From Takifugu bimaculatus (Eukaryota; Chordata; Actinopteri; Tetraodontiformes; Tetraodontidae), in assembly GCA_004026145.2 (NCBI GenBank), contig CP034992.1, positions 5,592,993 through 5,656,992 on the forward strand: a stretch of 64,000 bases of DNA. Direction: 5' to 3'. The translations under genes and the position numbers were made by a program. The notes beneath the pieces are model-generated. The model was not told the DNA's origin. It worked only from the letters and a program-made list of their open reading frames with translations, and ran no database searches. Positions within the stretch are counted from its first letter, which is position 1. Each line of letters begins with the position of its first letter. Shown piece by piece: positions 15,085-26,600 of this stretch.

Positions 15085-15233
15085 CGAGGATTTGCCCTTT
15101 GTTGTTGTAATAAACGGTCAATCCAGAGGGGGGCAGCAGACTCTGGATGGCTGCCTCCATCACCGCCTTCACCACAGTCTCATCTGGCAGCTGTTGCCAT
15201 GGATACAGAGCCCTCCCAGTGGTGTGCAAGTTG
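15085..15233 (-). other. Exon-like open segment on the minus strand, gene unknown
   Basis: Read on the minus strand, this 149-nt segment is open in one frame. It is preceded by an AG after a moderate pyrimidine stretch and followed by a good donor (TCCTCG|gtgaga). Its translation looks protein-like, with a hydrophilic helix-like stretch (DETVVKAVMEAAIQ) and SGLTVYYNNKGQILG at its end. I do not recognise the family. It could be one exon of a nested antisense gene, a decayed gene fragment, or chance. No phase-compatible partner exon was found nearby. Confidence 0.25.
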
Positions 15234-15265
15234 CTTTTAACAGGAACATAGGAAGGTAGTGTTGA

Positions 15266-15266
<1 letters not shown>

Positions 15267-15324
<58 letters not shown>
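15267..15324 (+). repeat. (CA)29 microsatellite
   Basis: A perfect dinucleotide array of about 58 bp in intron 1. It generates long Cys-Val shadow ORFs on the minus strand that should not be taken as coding. Confidence 0.97.
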
Positions 15325-15328
<4 letters not shown>

Positions 15329-15918
15329 TTCTTAATGAGACATATTGGTGTTCTCTACATCCTTTTGACTGGCTATAGATCTGGTTGTTCCTGTCTTCCT
15401 GAAGAGGTTGTAAAACAAGAATGAAGTCCTGACCGCAGGTCATTTGTTGGCTTGTGGTCCTGGATAGAGAATAAGACCGGCGCTCTGGTCCGCGGTTCCA
15501 CTGGTCACCCTTTGACTTCCCTCCACGCGCCTGTAATCACTGACATATGGTTAAGCTGCAATTGATGAACATGTTAACTGTACAGTAAATAGCTGCTGCT
15601 GTTGAGCCAATTAAATGGTGATTAACCCTGATTAACTGATTAATTAGAGCGTAGGATGGAGTGCTCACTTAACAGTTGATTATAGAGCCCATGACCTCAG
15701 ACAGCCACTGTCTTTAAGTATGTTAAAACTATATGTGTTGGGTGTGTCTCGGGTTTGACAACCGAATTAAAGAAAATCTTTCTTTTCTTGTCATTGTATC
15801 CCCAAAAAATATGTCTGTTGCTGTTTAAAAACCCAGTTGGAGAGACGTTGAAACAAATGTTTATTGCTCTCTTTGCCAGGTTGCTTGTTGCATTGTGCGG
15901 CGATACAATAGGCAGCCA

Positions 15919-16104
15919 AAGATGGCGGCGCTGCCAAATCTGGCTTGGCTCAGCGTAAAACAGGCTGGCGTTACGGCATATGACTGGCTTTTCTGCGCTC
16001 TCACTCTTCTGGCGCTGAGACGAAGGCTGAGAATTACCGAGCCTGCCCGCGCAAAGTTACATCGTGATCACCACCGACTGACTGCACGACAGACAAAAGA
16101 CTGA
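15919..16104 (+). other. YY1-type motif over an ATG, short ORF of 60 codons
   Basis: AAGATGGCGGC is an exact YY1-type element. Its ATG opens a 60-codon frame starting MAALPNLAWLS, with a hydrophobic stretch (YDWLFCALTLLAL) followed by arginines, and ends at TGA 16102-16104. YY1 elements overlapping the start codon are typical of housekeeping promoters (known). Two copies of GAAGTAAACAGGA follow. It may be a relic promoter or 5' gene fragment. I see no downstream exon that uses it. Confidence 0.2.
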
Positions 16105-16425
16105 CCTGAAGTAAACAGGAGAAGTAAACAGGAGCCGTCTCGTAGCGTGAGGCCTCTGGTACTGCCTTCGATGTGCTCTAAATAGACACTTGTATTTTAT
16201 TAATCAGGTAAAAACACATAATAACTGAAGTTATGGACAGTAAAATCACGGCGTAGTATTCTCTCAGAACCGGCTCCAGTAAATGTAATTTAGAGGAAGG
16301 AAGTGTAGATTTTGGCCTTCGTCCAGGTCTCCAAGCGACACCCTCAGCTATTTTTCAGCAACACATTCGTTTGCAGGCTGTTAATACAAATGTGTAATGC
16401 TGACGACCAACACCACCACTAGTTT

Positions 16426-17008
16426 CTACGTCAGCAGAGAGCAGCCGGGCCCTTCCTTTACCTCCGTGTTCTAGATCAGCAGAGACCAGCCGGGCCCTTC
16501 CTTCACCTCCGTGTTCTAGATCAGCAGAGACCAGCCGGGCCCTTCCTTCACCTCCGTGTTCTAGATCAGCAGAGAGCAGCCGGGCCCTTCCTTTACCTCC
16601 GTGTTCTAGATCAGCAGAGACCAGCCGGGCCCTTCCTTCACCTCCGTGTTCCAGATCAGCAGAGAGCAGCTGGGCCCTTCCTTTACCTCCGTGTTCCAGA
16701 TCAGCAGAGAGCAGCCGGGCCCTTCCTTTACCTCCGTGTTCTACGTCAGCAGAGAGCAGCCGGGCCCTTCCTTTACCTCCGTGTTCTAGATCAGCAGAGA
16801 GCAGCCGGGCCCTTCCTTTACCTCCGTGTTCCAGATCAGCAGAGAGCAGCCGGGCCCTTCCTTCACCTCAGTGTTCTAGATCAGCAGAGAGCAGCCGGGC
16901 CCTTCCTTCACCTCCGTGTTCTAGATCAGCAGAGAGCAGCCGGGCCCTTCCTTCACCTCCGTGTTCTAGATCAGCAGAGACCAGCCGGGCCCTTCCTTCA
17001 CCTCCGTG
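16426..17008 (+). repeat. Minisatellite, 45-bp unit, 13 copies
   Basis: Thirteen head-to-tail copies of a 45-bp unit start at 16426 and recur every 45 bases. The last copy is 43 bp. The unit runs from CTAGATCAGCAGAGACCAGC through CGGGCCCTTCCTTCACCTCC to GTGTT. Copies differ at a few fixed positions: CTACGTC/CTAGATC/CCAGATC at the start, GAGAG/GAGAC, and CTTTACC/CTTCACC. No unit is shortened internally. It lies deep in intron 1. Confidence 0.98.
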
Positions 17009-18362
17009 AGCTGGGGGATCGAGCGTCACTGACGTCAGGCTGTATTTGTCAGGCTGTGGATGCAGATGTGGGCTGTCAACAGAGGTTCAGGCTGGTGCCG
17101 CGTCTGGCCCCGCGGATCCGAGCGGGCCGGCTGATCAGAGCGGAGGGGTGTGGGGGTGACCTCAGCGGGAGAAGCCTGGAAAGTTGTGGCGCTTTCTTTT
17201 GATGTTCTGCCCGACTCTCATCGGCGTCCTCGTTAGCCGCGACTCCCCCTCTGGTTTGTGTTAACCACTTCTGCCTGGCGGAGCCTCCCTTCCTTCCAGG
17301 ATCGTGCGTCTCTCAGAATCTTGCTCGTTTCAGTTGCTTGGAGATCTGTTCCAGGTGTTTCGTTGAAGGATATGTCTCTCCTGATTATCTTTGCAGGGGG
17401 GTCTCTTTTGGGGGGGTGGTTAACCAAACCTGCCTACTTTATGTTGCTTTTGACATCAGCAGATGCCAGAAAACTGATGGATTAGTTCGCTGTCCGTTAC
17501 GTCAGCATTACTCAGAACAGCATGAGACACCACTCTATCAATTAATTAGCTAATGGCGCTAACTGGTTTGACCCTGATTAAAGGAAGCTGCCTTAAAGGC
17601 TTAGATGGAAATGAGACGCCATGACTGCAGGTAGGCCAGTAAAACTAGACAAGCGCTGAAATCAAATTCCCTTCCAGGTTTTTCACCAACCCAAAAGTCT
17701 GGATTCTGCACATGGATTCCACGCTCGCACTCAGGAATAGCAGTTTGGAAATATTCAGCTGTTTTGAAATAATGGTGGAAAAGACAGGAAATTTGGTGGA
17801 AAGGAAACAGGAAGTAAGATATTGTTGCCTTGGCACCAGACTGCTCGCATGGGTTGGACCCAGGACGTTAAAGCCAGTGGAGGACGCAGGCGCAGTGTAA
17901 CAGCCACTGACGTCGCCCTACTTTTACATGCGTCTGTGCTGCTGTGATCACCTGCAAAGAGTCACTCACAGCTGAAAACCACCCAGTGGGATTCCCACTA
18001 TTCACTCCCAGTAATAATTCATTTCCCAGGTCAGAGAGATGGACTGTGAGGAAGGAGGCCCGTGTTCTCGGTTTATTCAGCCTCTTAAATCCTGCAGCTG
18101 AGCGTAGGTGAGTTGTAGCTCATGCCAACTCCGTCTAGACGTAGGTGCAGCAGCTCTCCGAGGGGCCAGAGGTCCTCCTCCTTAAAGGCTCTCGTGTCGC
18201 TGATGTGCCTCTGTGCCAAACAAGATTTGCCTCATCAATATTGCAGATAGTCTGGTCTTTGGGTCGAGGGTGAAATTGCCCCATCGTTTGTGGCTCTATG
18301 TTAGCGAGGCGAACGCACACCTTTGTGGTAATGCTTGCACGAATCACTCATTTTTGACTCGA

Positions 18363-18402
18363 CTGTCCACTCGTCCACCCGTCCACCCGTCCACTCGTCC
18401 GT
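18363..18402 (+). repeat. Short tandem array, 8-bp unit TCCACYCG
   Basis: About four to five copies of TCCACTCG/TCCACCCG follow each other in intron 1. It is a minor simple repeat. Confidence 0.8.
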
Positions 18403-18915
18403 CACCTGCCGACAGCCAGACTGGTGGCAGGTTAAGAACCGGTTAATTCACCTGCGCTGGTGTCATTTCTGTGAGCTGCATATTGGGATTCACAGCCGGT
18501 GCAGAAACATCTTCTGTAGTTTGCGTACGATATCGCTCATCTTATTCAACTCACACACATACACATGGAGACACACACATAAACACAGTTTCCATGGAAA
18601 CAGGAACCAGGGCCTTTTATGGCTGGTTGTTTGCCCAGGACAACTAAAAATGGTTTCAGCAGCCGTGCAGACATGAGATGTATGTATGGATATTAAATAA
18701 TTGGACAGGTGCTAATATAGACTGTTAAAGTGTTTGGTGTTACCCAAAGCAGAATTATTAATACATTTAACACAAAGTCATACTCATCATATAAATTCCA
18801 GTTTGTGGGACACGGTGCATTTTTCCTTTTTTTCTTCTTGTATGTTGTCATATTGTTTGTGCCGTGTTTGTACACATAGCTCTTCCCGTAATGTGGAAAT
18901 TTGCTCTAATGGCCT

Positions 18916-18919
<4 letters not shown>

Positions 18920-18959
<40 letters not shown>
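18920..18959 (+). repeat. (CA)20 microsatellite
   Basis: A perfect dinucleotide array about 370 bp upstream of the first exon seen in this window. Confidence 0.97.
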
Positions 18960-18960
<1 letters not shown>

Positions 18961-19331
18961 TCAGCAGTAAGTACACACATGCAGACATTTGCCAGCCGCG
19001 CAGCCCTTCAGTAGTCTAATATGTGTCTAAAGTCCAGATGGCGTAGCGGTGGGAGGGCTGATTCACAGTTCTAGCCGAGTGCTAACAGTCTTGGTTTTGG
19101 CTAACCCCGTTTGGTTGGAGAAGGAGAGCCTGTAGCCAGCTACCCCTCTGAGTGACAATGGCAAGTGTATCATTCACAGCTATGCACACAGCATCTAGCC
19201 TAACTGTTGTCATGGGATAAACTTTGATTTGACGGAGTCACACTGTGCCGCCGTTTAACGACTGGGTGCAAATGAGTTTTAGCATTTGGAAGTTTAATAA
19301 CGCGCGCTCTTTCTCATGTCCACAATGACAG

Positions 19332-19448
19332 GAAGTAAGCTGAACAAAGACCTGAAGCATTACCTGAGCCAGCGCTTCCAGAAATCCTCGCCTGATCATG
19401 AGCTGCAGCAGACCATCCGAGACAACCTCTACCGCCACGCCGTGCCTT
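19332..19448 (+). CDS. magi1: magi1 exon: start of pseudo-guanylate-kinase region
   Basis: This 117-nt exon completes a split codon (G|GA) and reads [20 protein letters not shown] and onward to [11 protein letters not shown]. It closely matches the MAGI1 segment that follows PDZ0. The acceptor is at gacag and the donor is T|gtgagt (phase 1). The split codon becomes Cys when joined to the next exon. It opens the guanylate-kinase-like module, which in MAGI proteins is truncated and lacks kinase activity (family knowledge), so its role is protein binding. The upstream coding exon is outside the window. Confidence 0.95.
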
Positions 19449-22400
19449 GTGAGTCCATCGCCATCACACTGCATTTCCTCTTTAGCTCATCTTCTGGCAT
19501 GTTCTTACATGATGACTTACTGATCCAGTGAGGTGCCATTTCTCTTTTACATTTCTGTTGTTATAAATATACACACCTTAAACTTGTTCAGATTGTAAGA
19601 TTTATAGCCATTAAGGGCCATACCCTGATTTGGTGTGTGTTTTTTCAATTGAATCTGACCTTCGCACTGGAACGCTGCATCTTAGAGATGGTTTTCAGTG
19701 TTGGCGAAACTCTCCAGCGTTCCCTAAATATTAGCTCAATCATGTCTTGCTAGTTGGCGTTTGTACATAATATTCAAAGATTTGAGCATTAAACTGCTGC
19801 AAAAATGACCACAAGTGTAACTTTCATAAGACTTCCATATAGACATGGTTGTGGTTGTATCTGATGGCATTGTTGACAGACGTTTTCATTAATTTAGCAG
19901 TGAGCTAGCAGACTATACGCGCTATATGACTGATTTAGGCATTTGTTGGCTGCAGAGCTCACTCCTGGACTCCGCTAATTTCACTTTCACCTTGCATCAC
20001 AGGTGAGGGTACGATAGAATAGACACCAGACCTGATTAACTTCCAGGTCACTGTCCGTCCGTCATTAACTCGCCTCCTCCATAAAGTCTCCCTAAAGGCC
20101 GTTCCTCCCTGTTCAAAGTTGATGGCGGCACCCTCACCCTGCCCCATCTGCCGCGCTGTCCACCAGCCTCTCCTGTGGTCATTCTTCTCACGTGTTCAGC
20201 AATCTCCCATTATACCCACCCCCACCCACCCTTCACTCATGACACCATTGCCTCTTGTCCTCACAAGTCTGCTGCTGCTCCGCTACTCTCTCATTTTCCC
20301 ATGCAGTTGTTCGGAGCAGTAGGAGGAAGCAGCGGCGGCCGCTTTGTTTGTTTAGCGCCTGATTTACAGCTCGGCGTTCTCGTCTCCGAGCCTCGATAAG
20401 GGGGATCTTGTTGCTCCTGCCTCGAGGCAAGTAGCTTTATTTTTTGCTGCGGCTGTGATGCTGATGACCTGGCGTTTGCCTCCCAAATGAGCGAGTTTGG
20501 CCGTGCTTGCTCGTCACGTCTGTGTGTGATGAACCGCTGGACTAGCCGCGCGAATGATTGGGCGACCCACATATAGGCTAAGAGGACAGCTCAGAGGCTA
20601 GAGCCGTGGGCATGGGGATGGGGGTGGGGTGGAGTTTGGGTGGGAGAGGACGGGGGATGGGAGGGAGTGGATCTAGAGACGCACACGCCCTCACACTAAT
20701 GCTGGCTTTACCTTCTGAGTTAGCATAACATAGGGCATGTGCACACGAGACTTGGTCGTGTAGGACGCTGTAGTTTCATCTCCGCTGCGGTTTCCTTCTG
20801 TGTCGACCAGAACCGCCGTTCTGAGGGAACGATCACATACACTGATGTCATCGCATCGTGTAACCCAAACAAAAGAAATTCTGTCACACTCTGGCATTCC
20901 TGAAAGGCGGAAGGTGGCTCACCAAGAGGAGGAAAACAACAAGCGGAGTCTGAAGGGAGCTTCAGGTGCCCTTGAGGTTTGTGTCATCTGTTTGACACAG
21001 ATTACCCAGGGATGCGCTTTTACACGTTCTGGAGTAATTTATCGGGAAATGATTTTCCTGCGTTACCAGGAGGCAGTTTTTAGCTCTTTTTGTGACCCAA
21101 GAATAAAGATCCAACTGTTTGCTGGCTCCAGGTGTCACTTTCACACAGGCAGCTTCATTAGCTTCATCGGTCTGCTTTCTAGATGAGCACAGATTAGGAC
21201 TGCTCTATTTACACTTAAAGTCAAAGAAAAATTAAATTGAATCTCTCCCTCAACTTGTCGTTGTTATTTGAATTATTACTGTAAGAAAGAAATCCCCGTT
21301 TCCTGCCCCTTTTGTGCCTCGTTAATATAAACCACGTGTTTTGTGGCATCTATCGACCGGCTTTATGCAGATTAAGTGACAACATCCCCCAGTTTCAGCT
21401 GAACAGAAGAGTTTGGACCGCTAGATGAATTCTGAGTATACACTGTTATTGCTGCTCTGTGTGGTGAATAAATGCCCCCATCAAGATCATCATTTGGCCG
21501 TTTGGGTTTCAATAACTTAAATTACTGACCCTGCTCTGCACAAGACATGAATTATGCACATGATTCTCTTTGATACACTTGTTTAACACACGCACAAGTC
21601 AGCCCTGTTTATTTCTGTTGCCAGTCCAGATTTTAGACCATCACCGCACCAGACGTCCTCCCCCCACTCCTGTCCTGTCCATATGCTGCTTTCTAATATT
21701 TGTGGTAAATTACCAGAGCTTGTGTGTGTCTGCTTTTTTTTTTTTTTTTTGGCTTTGAGAGGGAAGATCTGGTGGGTTTTCCTCAGAAGAAGAGAGTAAA
21801 CAAGACGAAGCAATATAAAAGAAAGGAATGAGAGAGCGACGGTGTGGTGGGAGGTGGGCGGGTGCATGTGGGTGCCTGCGAGACTGGAGACGGGATCAGT
21901 CAGAGAGAGAGAGAGAGAGAGAGAGAAGGGGGGGCTTTACATTGGTGTGTGTGGGTATGAGACCAAGCGCATTATAACCCAGTGTGTGGATGCTGCTTAG
22001 CCTGGCTCCCATTAGCTTAGCATCACAAAGCCAAAGCTGGACAGAGGACAGACTCAAGACGGCAGGAAGGGGAGGGTGGGAAGAAGGAAATGTGAATCTG
22101 CACTGCCCCCCCCCCACTCATCCACACCTTATTGGATTTATCCTCGCGGTGTTGGTTTCTGTGGACTGGAGGGGCTGGAGCAGAGCCTCCGTCGCAGCCT
22201 GCCTGACTGAGGTATTTTTCTGTTTCATTCCAAGAAGGGGCTGAGGAGTGCCGTGATTTAATGATTGGGGGTTGGGATGAGGGAGATGGAGATGGAGAGG
22301 CAGGCGGCGGGGATGGCTGTGCACCAGGCGGAAGGCATCAGGAGCCGAGCGAGGGAGACGGAGGCAGCTCGCTGGCAGTAATGGAGGCTGATGTGTTGTG

Positions 22401-22512
22401 GTCAAACGGAAGCTGTGTGTACGTCTGTGTCTGACTCAGGTACGCCTGTGTCTGCCTGTGCTTTTCTGTCGCCTGCTCTGACGGCTGAGTGTGTGCAGAC
22501 TGTCACCCAGCT

Positions 22513-22549
<37 letters not shown>

Positions 22550-23549
22550 AGTGTGCATTCTAATGTGAGATCTGTTGACTTGCTTTATCTCGTTGGAAGC
22601 CATTACCTCTGTCTGTCTCTCTGTCTGTCTGTCTGTCTCTGTAACAGGAGGTTTGTAGAGAGGCATGGTTAGCTTACCACATCCCCTCTTTCTTTCCGTC
22701 TGTTTAGCTTGCTCGCTCTCATGCCTGGATGCCCCCTTTAGCCCCCCATCCACCTTCCCACTTATCATTCTAAAAGCTCTTTTCTTATCATGTTGCTGTA
22801 GGAGGCCTGTGGTGCCTTTTTCTGGTTCCTTGAATAAAAAGACAATGGCTGGCTGCATGTGTGTGTGTGTGGGGGGGCAAGGTTCTGGTTGATTTAGCTT
22901 CACACCGCTCTACTAGCCCTTCAGGTTTTTTGTGTCTCATTCTAATGTCTCCCGTCCCCTCTGTCCATGTCTAACTGAAAGCATTTATGAGCGGAAAGAA
23001 ACGGAGACCCATCACCGGTCCACAAAAAGGCCTGTTTTGATCTGATTGGCAGTGCGCGTGCACGCGCGTGTGCAGGCATGCACGGCTGCATGCATGCATC
23101 GTCTCGTCACAGCCAGTCTTTTCCAGCCAAACGGCAGTTACCTCCCCCCCCACACACACCCACCCTTTCCAAATCTCTCCAGCGCAAATCTAAGGTATCT
23201 ATACCCAGTCATTGGGGGCAGACAACAAGCCTCATCGTGGTTTCAGTCCGTGGCAGATCGGTGTGGGGGGGGGACTGTTGAGCTTTTGGGGGATCAAGAA
23301 TCATATACAATGACTGGGCTGCATGTTAGGCTGGATGGCACAGACAACAACCCCTCCCCTCAAAACCAAAAAGAGGAAAATGAAACAAGCTAAGCCAGAG
23401 TGTTGCTTGAAATTTGAGGACTAAAATATGTTGGAAAATGCTGGAATCTGCGGCCTGTGCTTTTGGATGGATTAACCCTTTACTGAGACAGATGGCTCCA
23501 TCCCCCTGCTGAGCTGACAAACCCCACTCAGCTTGTCACCCCCTCTTGC

Positions 23550-23623
<74 letters not shown>

Positions 23624-26600
23624 GTGCATCTATTTCACCGGCAGTCCCACAGTGGCGAGGAGGCTTGATGGATGTGTTTAGGTTCCGCTGTCCTGTGACC
23701 GTGTTTGTCTACAGACGTGACCAAAATGATGCATGAAAAACCCACCTTAATGTCTCAATGGAAAAGCTGGACAGACAGCTAGCTTAGCATGGATTAGCAT
23801 GGCAGCAGTGATTCAGGAAATCAAATCAAGTCTGGTCATAAATGTAGGATAACAGACAGCACAGATGGAATGTTTTACAAAGTGGTTGAAAACATTGTGC
23901 AGGCTGATTCGATCCCCGGCAGGACCTGCCTTTAATTTAAGGCATCATATTTAATTTCATGTCGTAATTTGACATTAACTTGCACTACAAAGATATCCCT
24001 TGTTCCAAGATGAATGGATAAATGGTTGGACAGTCTGTTGACTGATCCAGTTTTATTCTTTTGGAAAGGAAGCCTGCAAACGGCAGTAAAAGGAAATGTT
24101 GCATTCCTTTGTGTTCTCCCCTACCGTTGCCTCCATTTTTGTGTTTCACAGAATAGTTCAAAACAAAGGTCCAGCAGTGTAACGTATAATCAGCTACACA
24201 TTTCAAATGCTCTTCCTTTTGAGGTTCCTCAAATGGTTCCTGAGTGTGCTGCTTTTCAACGGGCTGTCACTCAGGCGAGTGACGCCAGGCTGCTCTGGAG
24301 ACTCCAGGCTAGGAAACTTCACTGGTGAGAGGCAGCATTAGCTTTTAGCCTGCTGACCTGTGGATTCAGGCTAACTGCTGCTAACAGAAACAGTGCAAAT
24401 CTCAAAGTGGGCATCTGTGATGAAATCTCAGCATCTTCTCTGCATTTATAAATGTGTAATCACTATACTATGTATGGTGCTATTACCTGCATATGCTGAA
24501 ACTATTTACCTTCGCTTGATTATATCTGTTTAGGCACGTAAACTAGTAGGTCACCTGACAAGATTACATCATCGGCACCGGAGAAATTTAATTGGGTTTG
24601 GTGTTTTGGCAGGATTCACTCTGTAATTTCGTGGAATTTCTGGAGTCATTCTCCAGTCAAACCGCGCTGTTTTTGTGCTTTTAACATTATTGGCCATCAA
24701 TTCATGTGCAGCATCAAGGTAAAGTCAGGAAAGATGCCACAAAAGTGACTTAAAATGTGTTTTGTCAAATAACTCCCGCACTGATGGAGTGAGAATAGCT
24801 GCCTGTAAATGGAACAATTAGAAATCATGGTCGATCTGGTGGCCCGCTTTTCAGTTTCACTCTCATCAGTGTGTGTCTGTAGATGTTTTAAATACGTCCT
24901 TTACATGGCTTTAAGTAGTTTGTAATAACGGTAATTACCTTTGACTTGATTAGAAAATCTTTCACCTAACAAAGAGTATAGATGTGATGTATAGAACTTT
25001 GATGTAACAATTCAAACTCAAAAATGGCTGATATGAAAGTCACTTATATTAAAATCGTTGTATCCAGTAGAGAATTTAGGTTTGAGTTGAGTTTTGGCTC
25101 CTGTCTGTTGACGCGTGTCGTGGGAACCAGATTATTGAGATCCTCTGACTGAATATCAGTGTCCTGAGCTTGTGTATCTATTATTCAACCATTTTCTTTC
25201 TTAAAAAATTAAATAAACGGAGCGTTTTTGTAGGCGTTTGTGTCACATGACCAAGTGTCCCAGTGTTTGACTACCTGTGTTTTCCTAAGAGCCAGATGAA
25301 CACGTTTGTATCATCTCTTGCCCTCACGTAATAAATAATTGCCGGATAAACGAGCCAACAGACTCAGTATGAGACTTGTCCTTTACACCTGCCGTAAAAT
25401 AAAAATGGGAACGCCGCTGACAGAAAGAGCTGCCGTTTGCTCACAATCCCAAAATCTGTGTGACGATTCAGATTAGGCACGCGCCAACGCCAGGGATCCA
25501 CCTTCCCAATCTAATCTGTTGTTGCCGTTACGTCGTCTGACCTGATGCAGTGATGGATTAGAGCTTTTAATTGTGTTTTCCCGATGAACATTTTCAGTTC
25601 CGGGCGACGACAAAGTCACTATTTTCCAGCTGCTGTTACTTTCAACACCCTCCGGGCCCTCCTCTCCGTAATCTCCATGAACTAATCAGCATATCTGTCT
25701 GTGTACATTGTCTCTGGCTGCTTGAAAGAAGTCGGCTTTGGGTGGAGCCATTTTAGCATACGCCACAGGTCTTTGGAGTTCTCGGTTACAAACCGGGTCA
25801 CTTTCCCAGATGGAAGCGAGGAAACGCTTCTTCCTTTGTTTTCGCCACATCGTGGGGCTTTACCACTACGCCTTTCTGCTCATCACATAACAGACAGGGA
25901 TCACCACTGAAGTCGGCTTATGCTCTCTTGTAAATGCAAGAGGAAGAATTGTAGAGGTAACTGCTTTAACTGGTCCCACAGTGAAGCTCAAGGCTGTCCC
26001 GACGCCGGTCCTGAAGCAGCCAGACCGCCATGTACAGCCTCCTGTCTCTGAAGCTCTGTTCCTGTTTCGGAGTCCGCAAAAAGAGGAAGAAACCCGGTAC
26101 GAACATGAAAGAGGTGGTGGAGTCTGGATCGCTGGCAGCTTTGCAAATCAAGAAATCCGTGAGGTTCAGACAAGACGGTGACGTACCGAAGAGGGTGAAC
26201 CCAACGCCACGTCTTCGACCCAGAGCCGGCGGAGGAGTCGCCAGGGACACCCTGGATCTGGGCCACGAACCCAGCAGCACCCAAGTGGAGTCCAACCGTG
26301 TCCTGCAGGGAGGGATCAAATGTAGGTCACGGCTAAAATGCAAGGACAGGCCTGAGGGAGGCGTGGACCCGGGCTGCTGCGTGGCTCTGGGGAAGTGCAA
26401 GCGTATGAAATAAACAGATTTTTCACACGTGGTTATTTTTAGTAGCCAGGATGAGTCCGTGCGTGCCGGTACGGGACGCTTTCAGGCTGTTTTGATGCCA
26501 CTGAGTGAAAGCAGCGCCGGCTCGCTTTTAATTTCACATATTCCCGTCTGCCACATAAAGTCACGCTCCTTTCCTGGCTGTACCCAGTCCTCCTGCTCCC

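Larger units (their letters stand above)
1..19331 (+). other. magi1: 3' part of first magi1 intron
   Basis: No exon matching PDZ0 or the MAGI start was found here, so I read this as intron 1. It holds (G)19 near 2570, a C-tract at 3625-3635, (A)15 at 6254, a (GT)-rich stretch at 11177-11201, CTCF-like motifs at 5494, 13133 and 13391, a minus-strand exon-like ORF at 15085-15233, (CA)29 at 15267, a YY1/ATG block at 15919, the minisatellite at 16426 and (CA)20 at 18920. Apart from these I see nothing that supports a gene. Confidence 0.7.

Noticed and set aside
15074..15443. Minus-strand ORFs with long Cys-Val runs
   Set aside because: The Cys-Val part is a translated (CA)n microsatellite. Only the non-repeat segment at 15085-15233 was kept as a weak candidate.
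15334..15466. Second minus-strand segment with AG and GT borders next to the (CA)n, as a partner exon for 15085-15233
   Set aside because: Its open frame ends in phase 1, which does not fit the phase 2 needed by the neighbour; the joined frame hits a stop.
16426..17008. Open reading frames through the 45-bp minisatellite as a repeat protein
   Set aside because: No ATG, no splice context, and openness follows from a unit length divisible by three.
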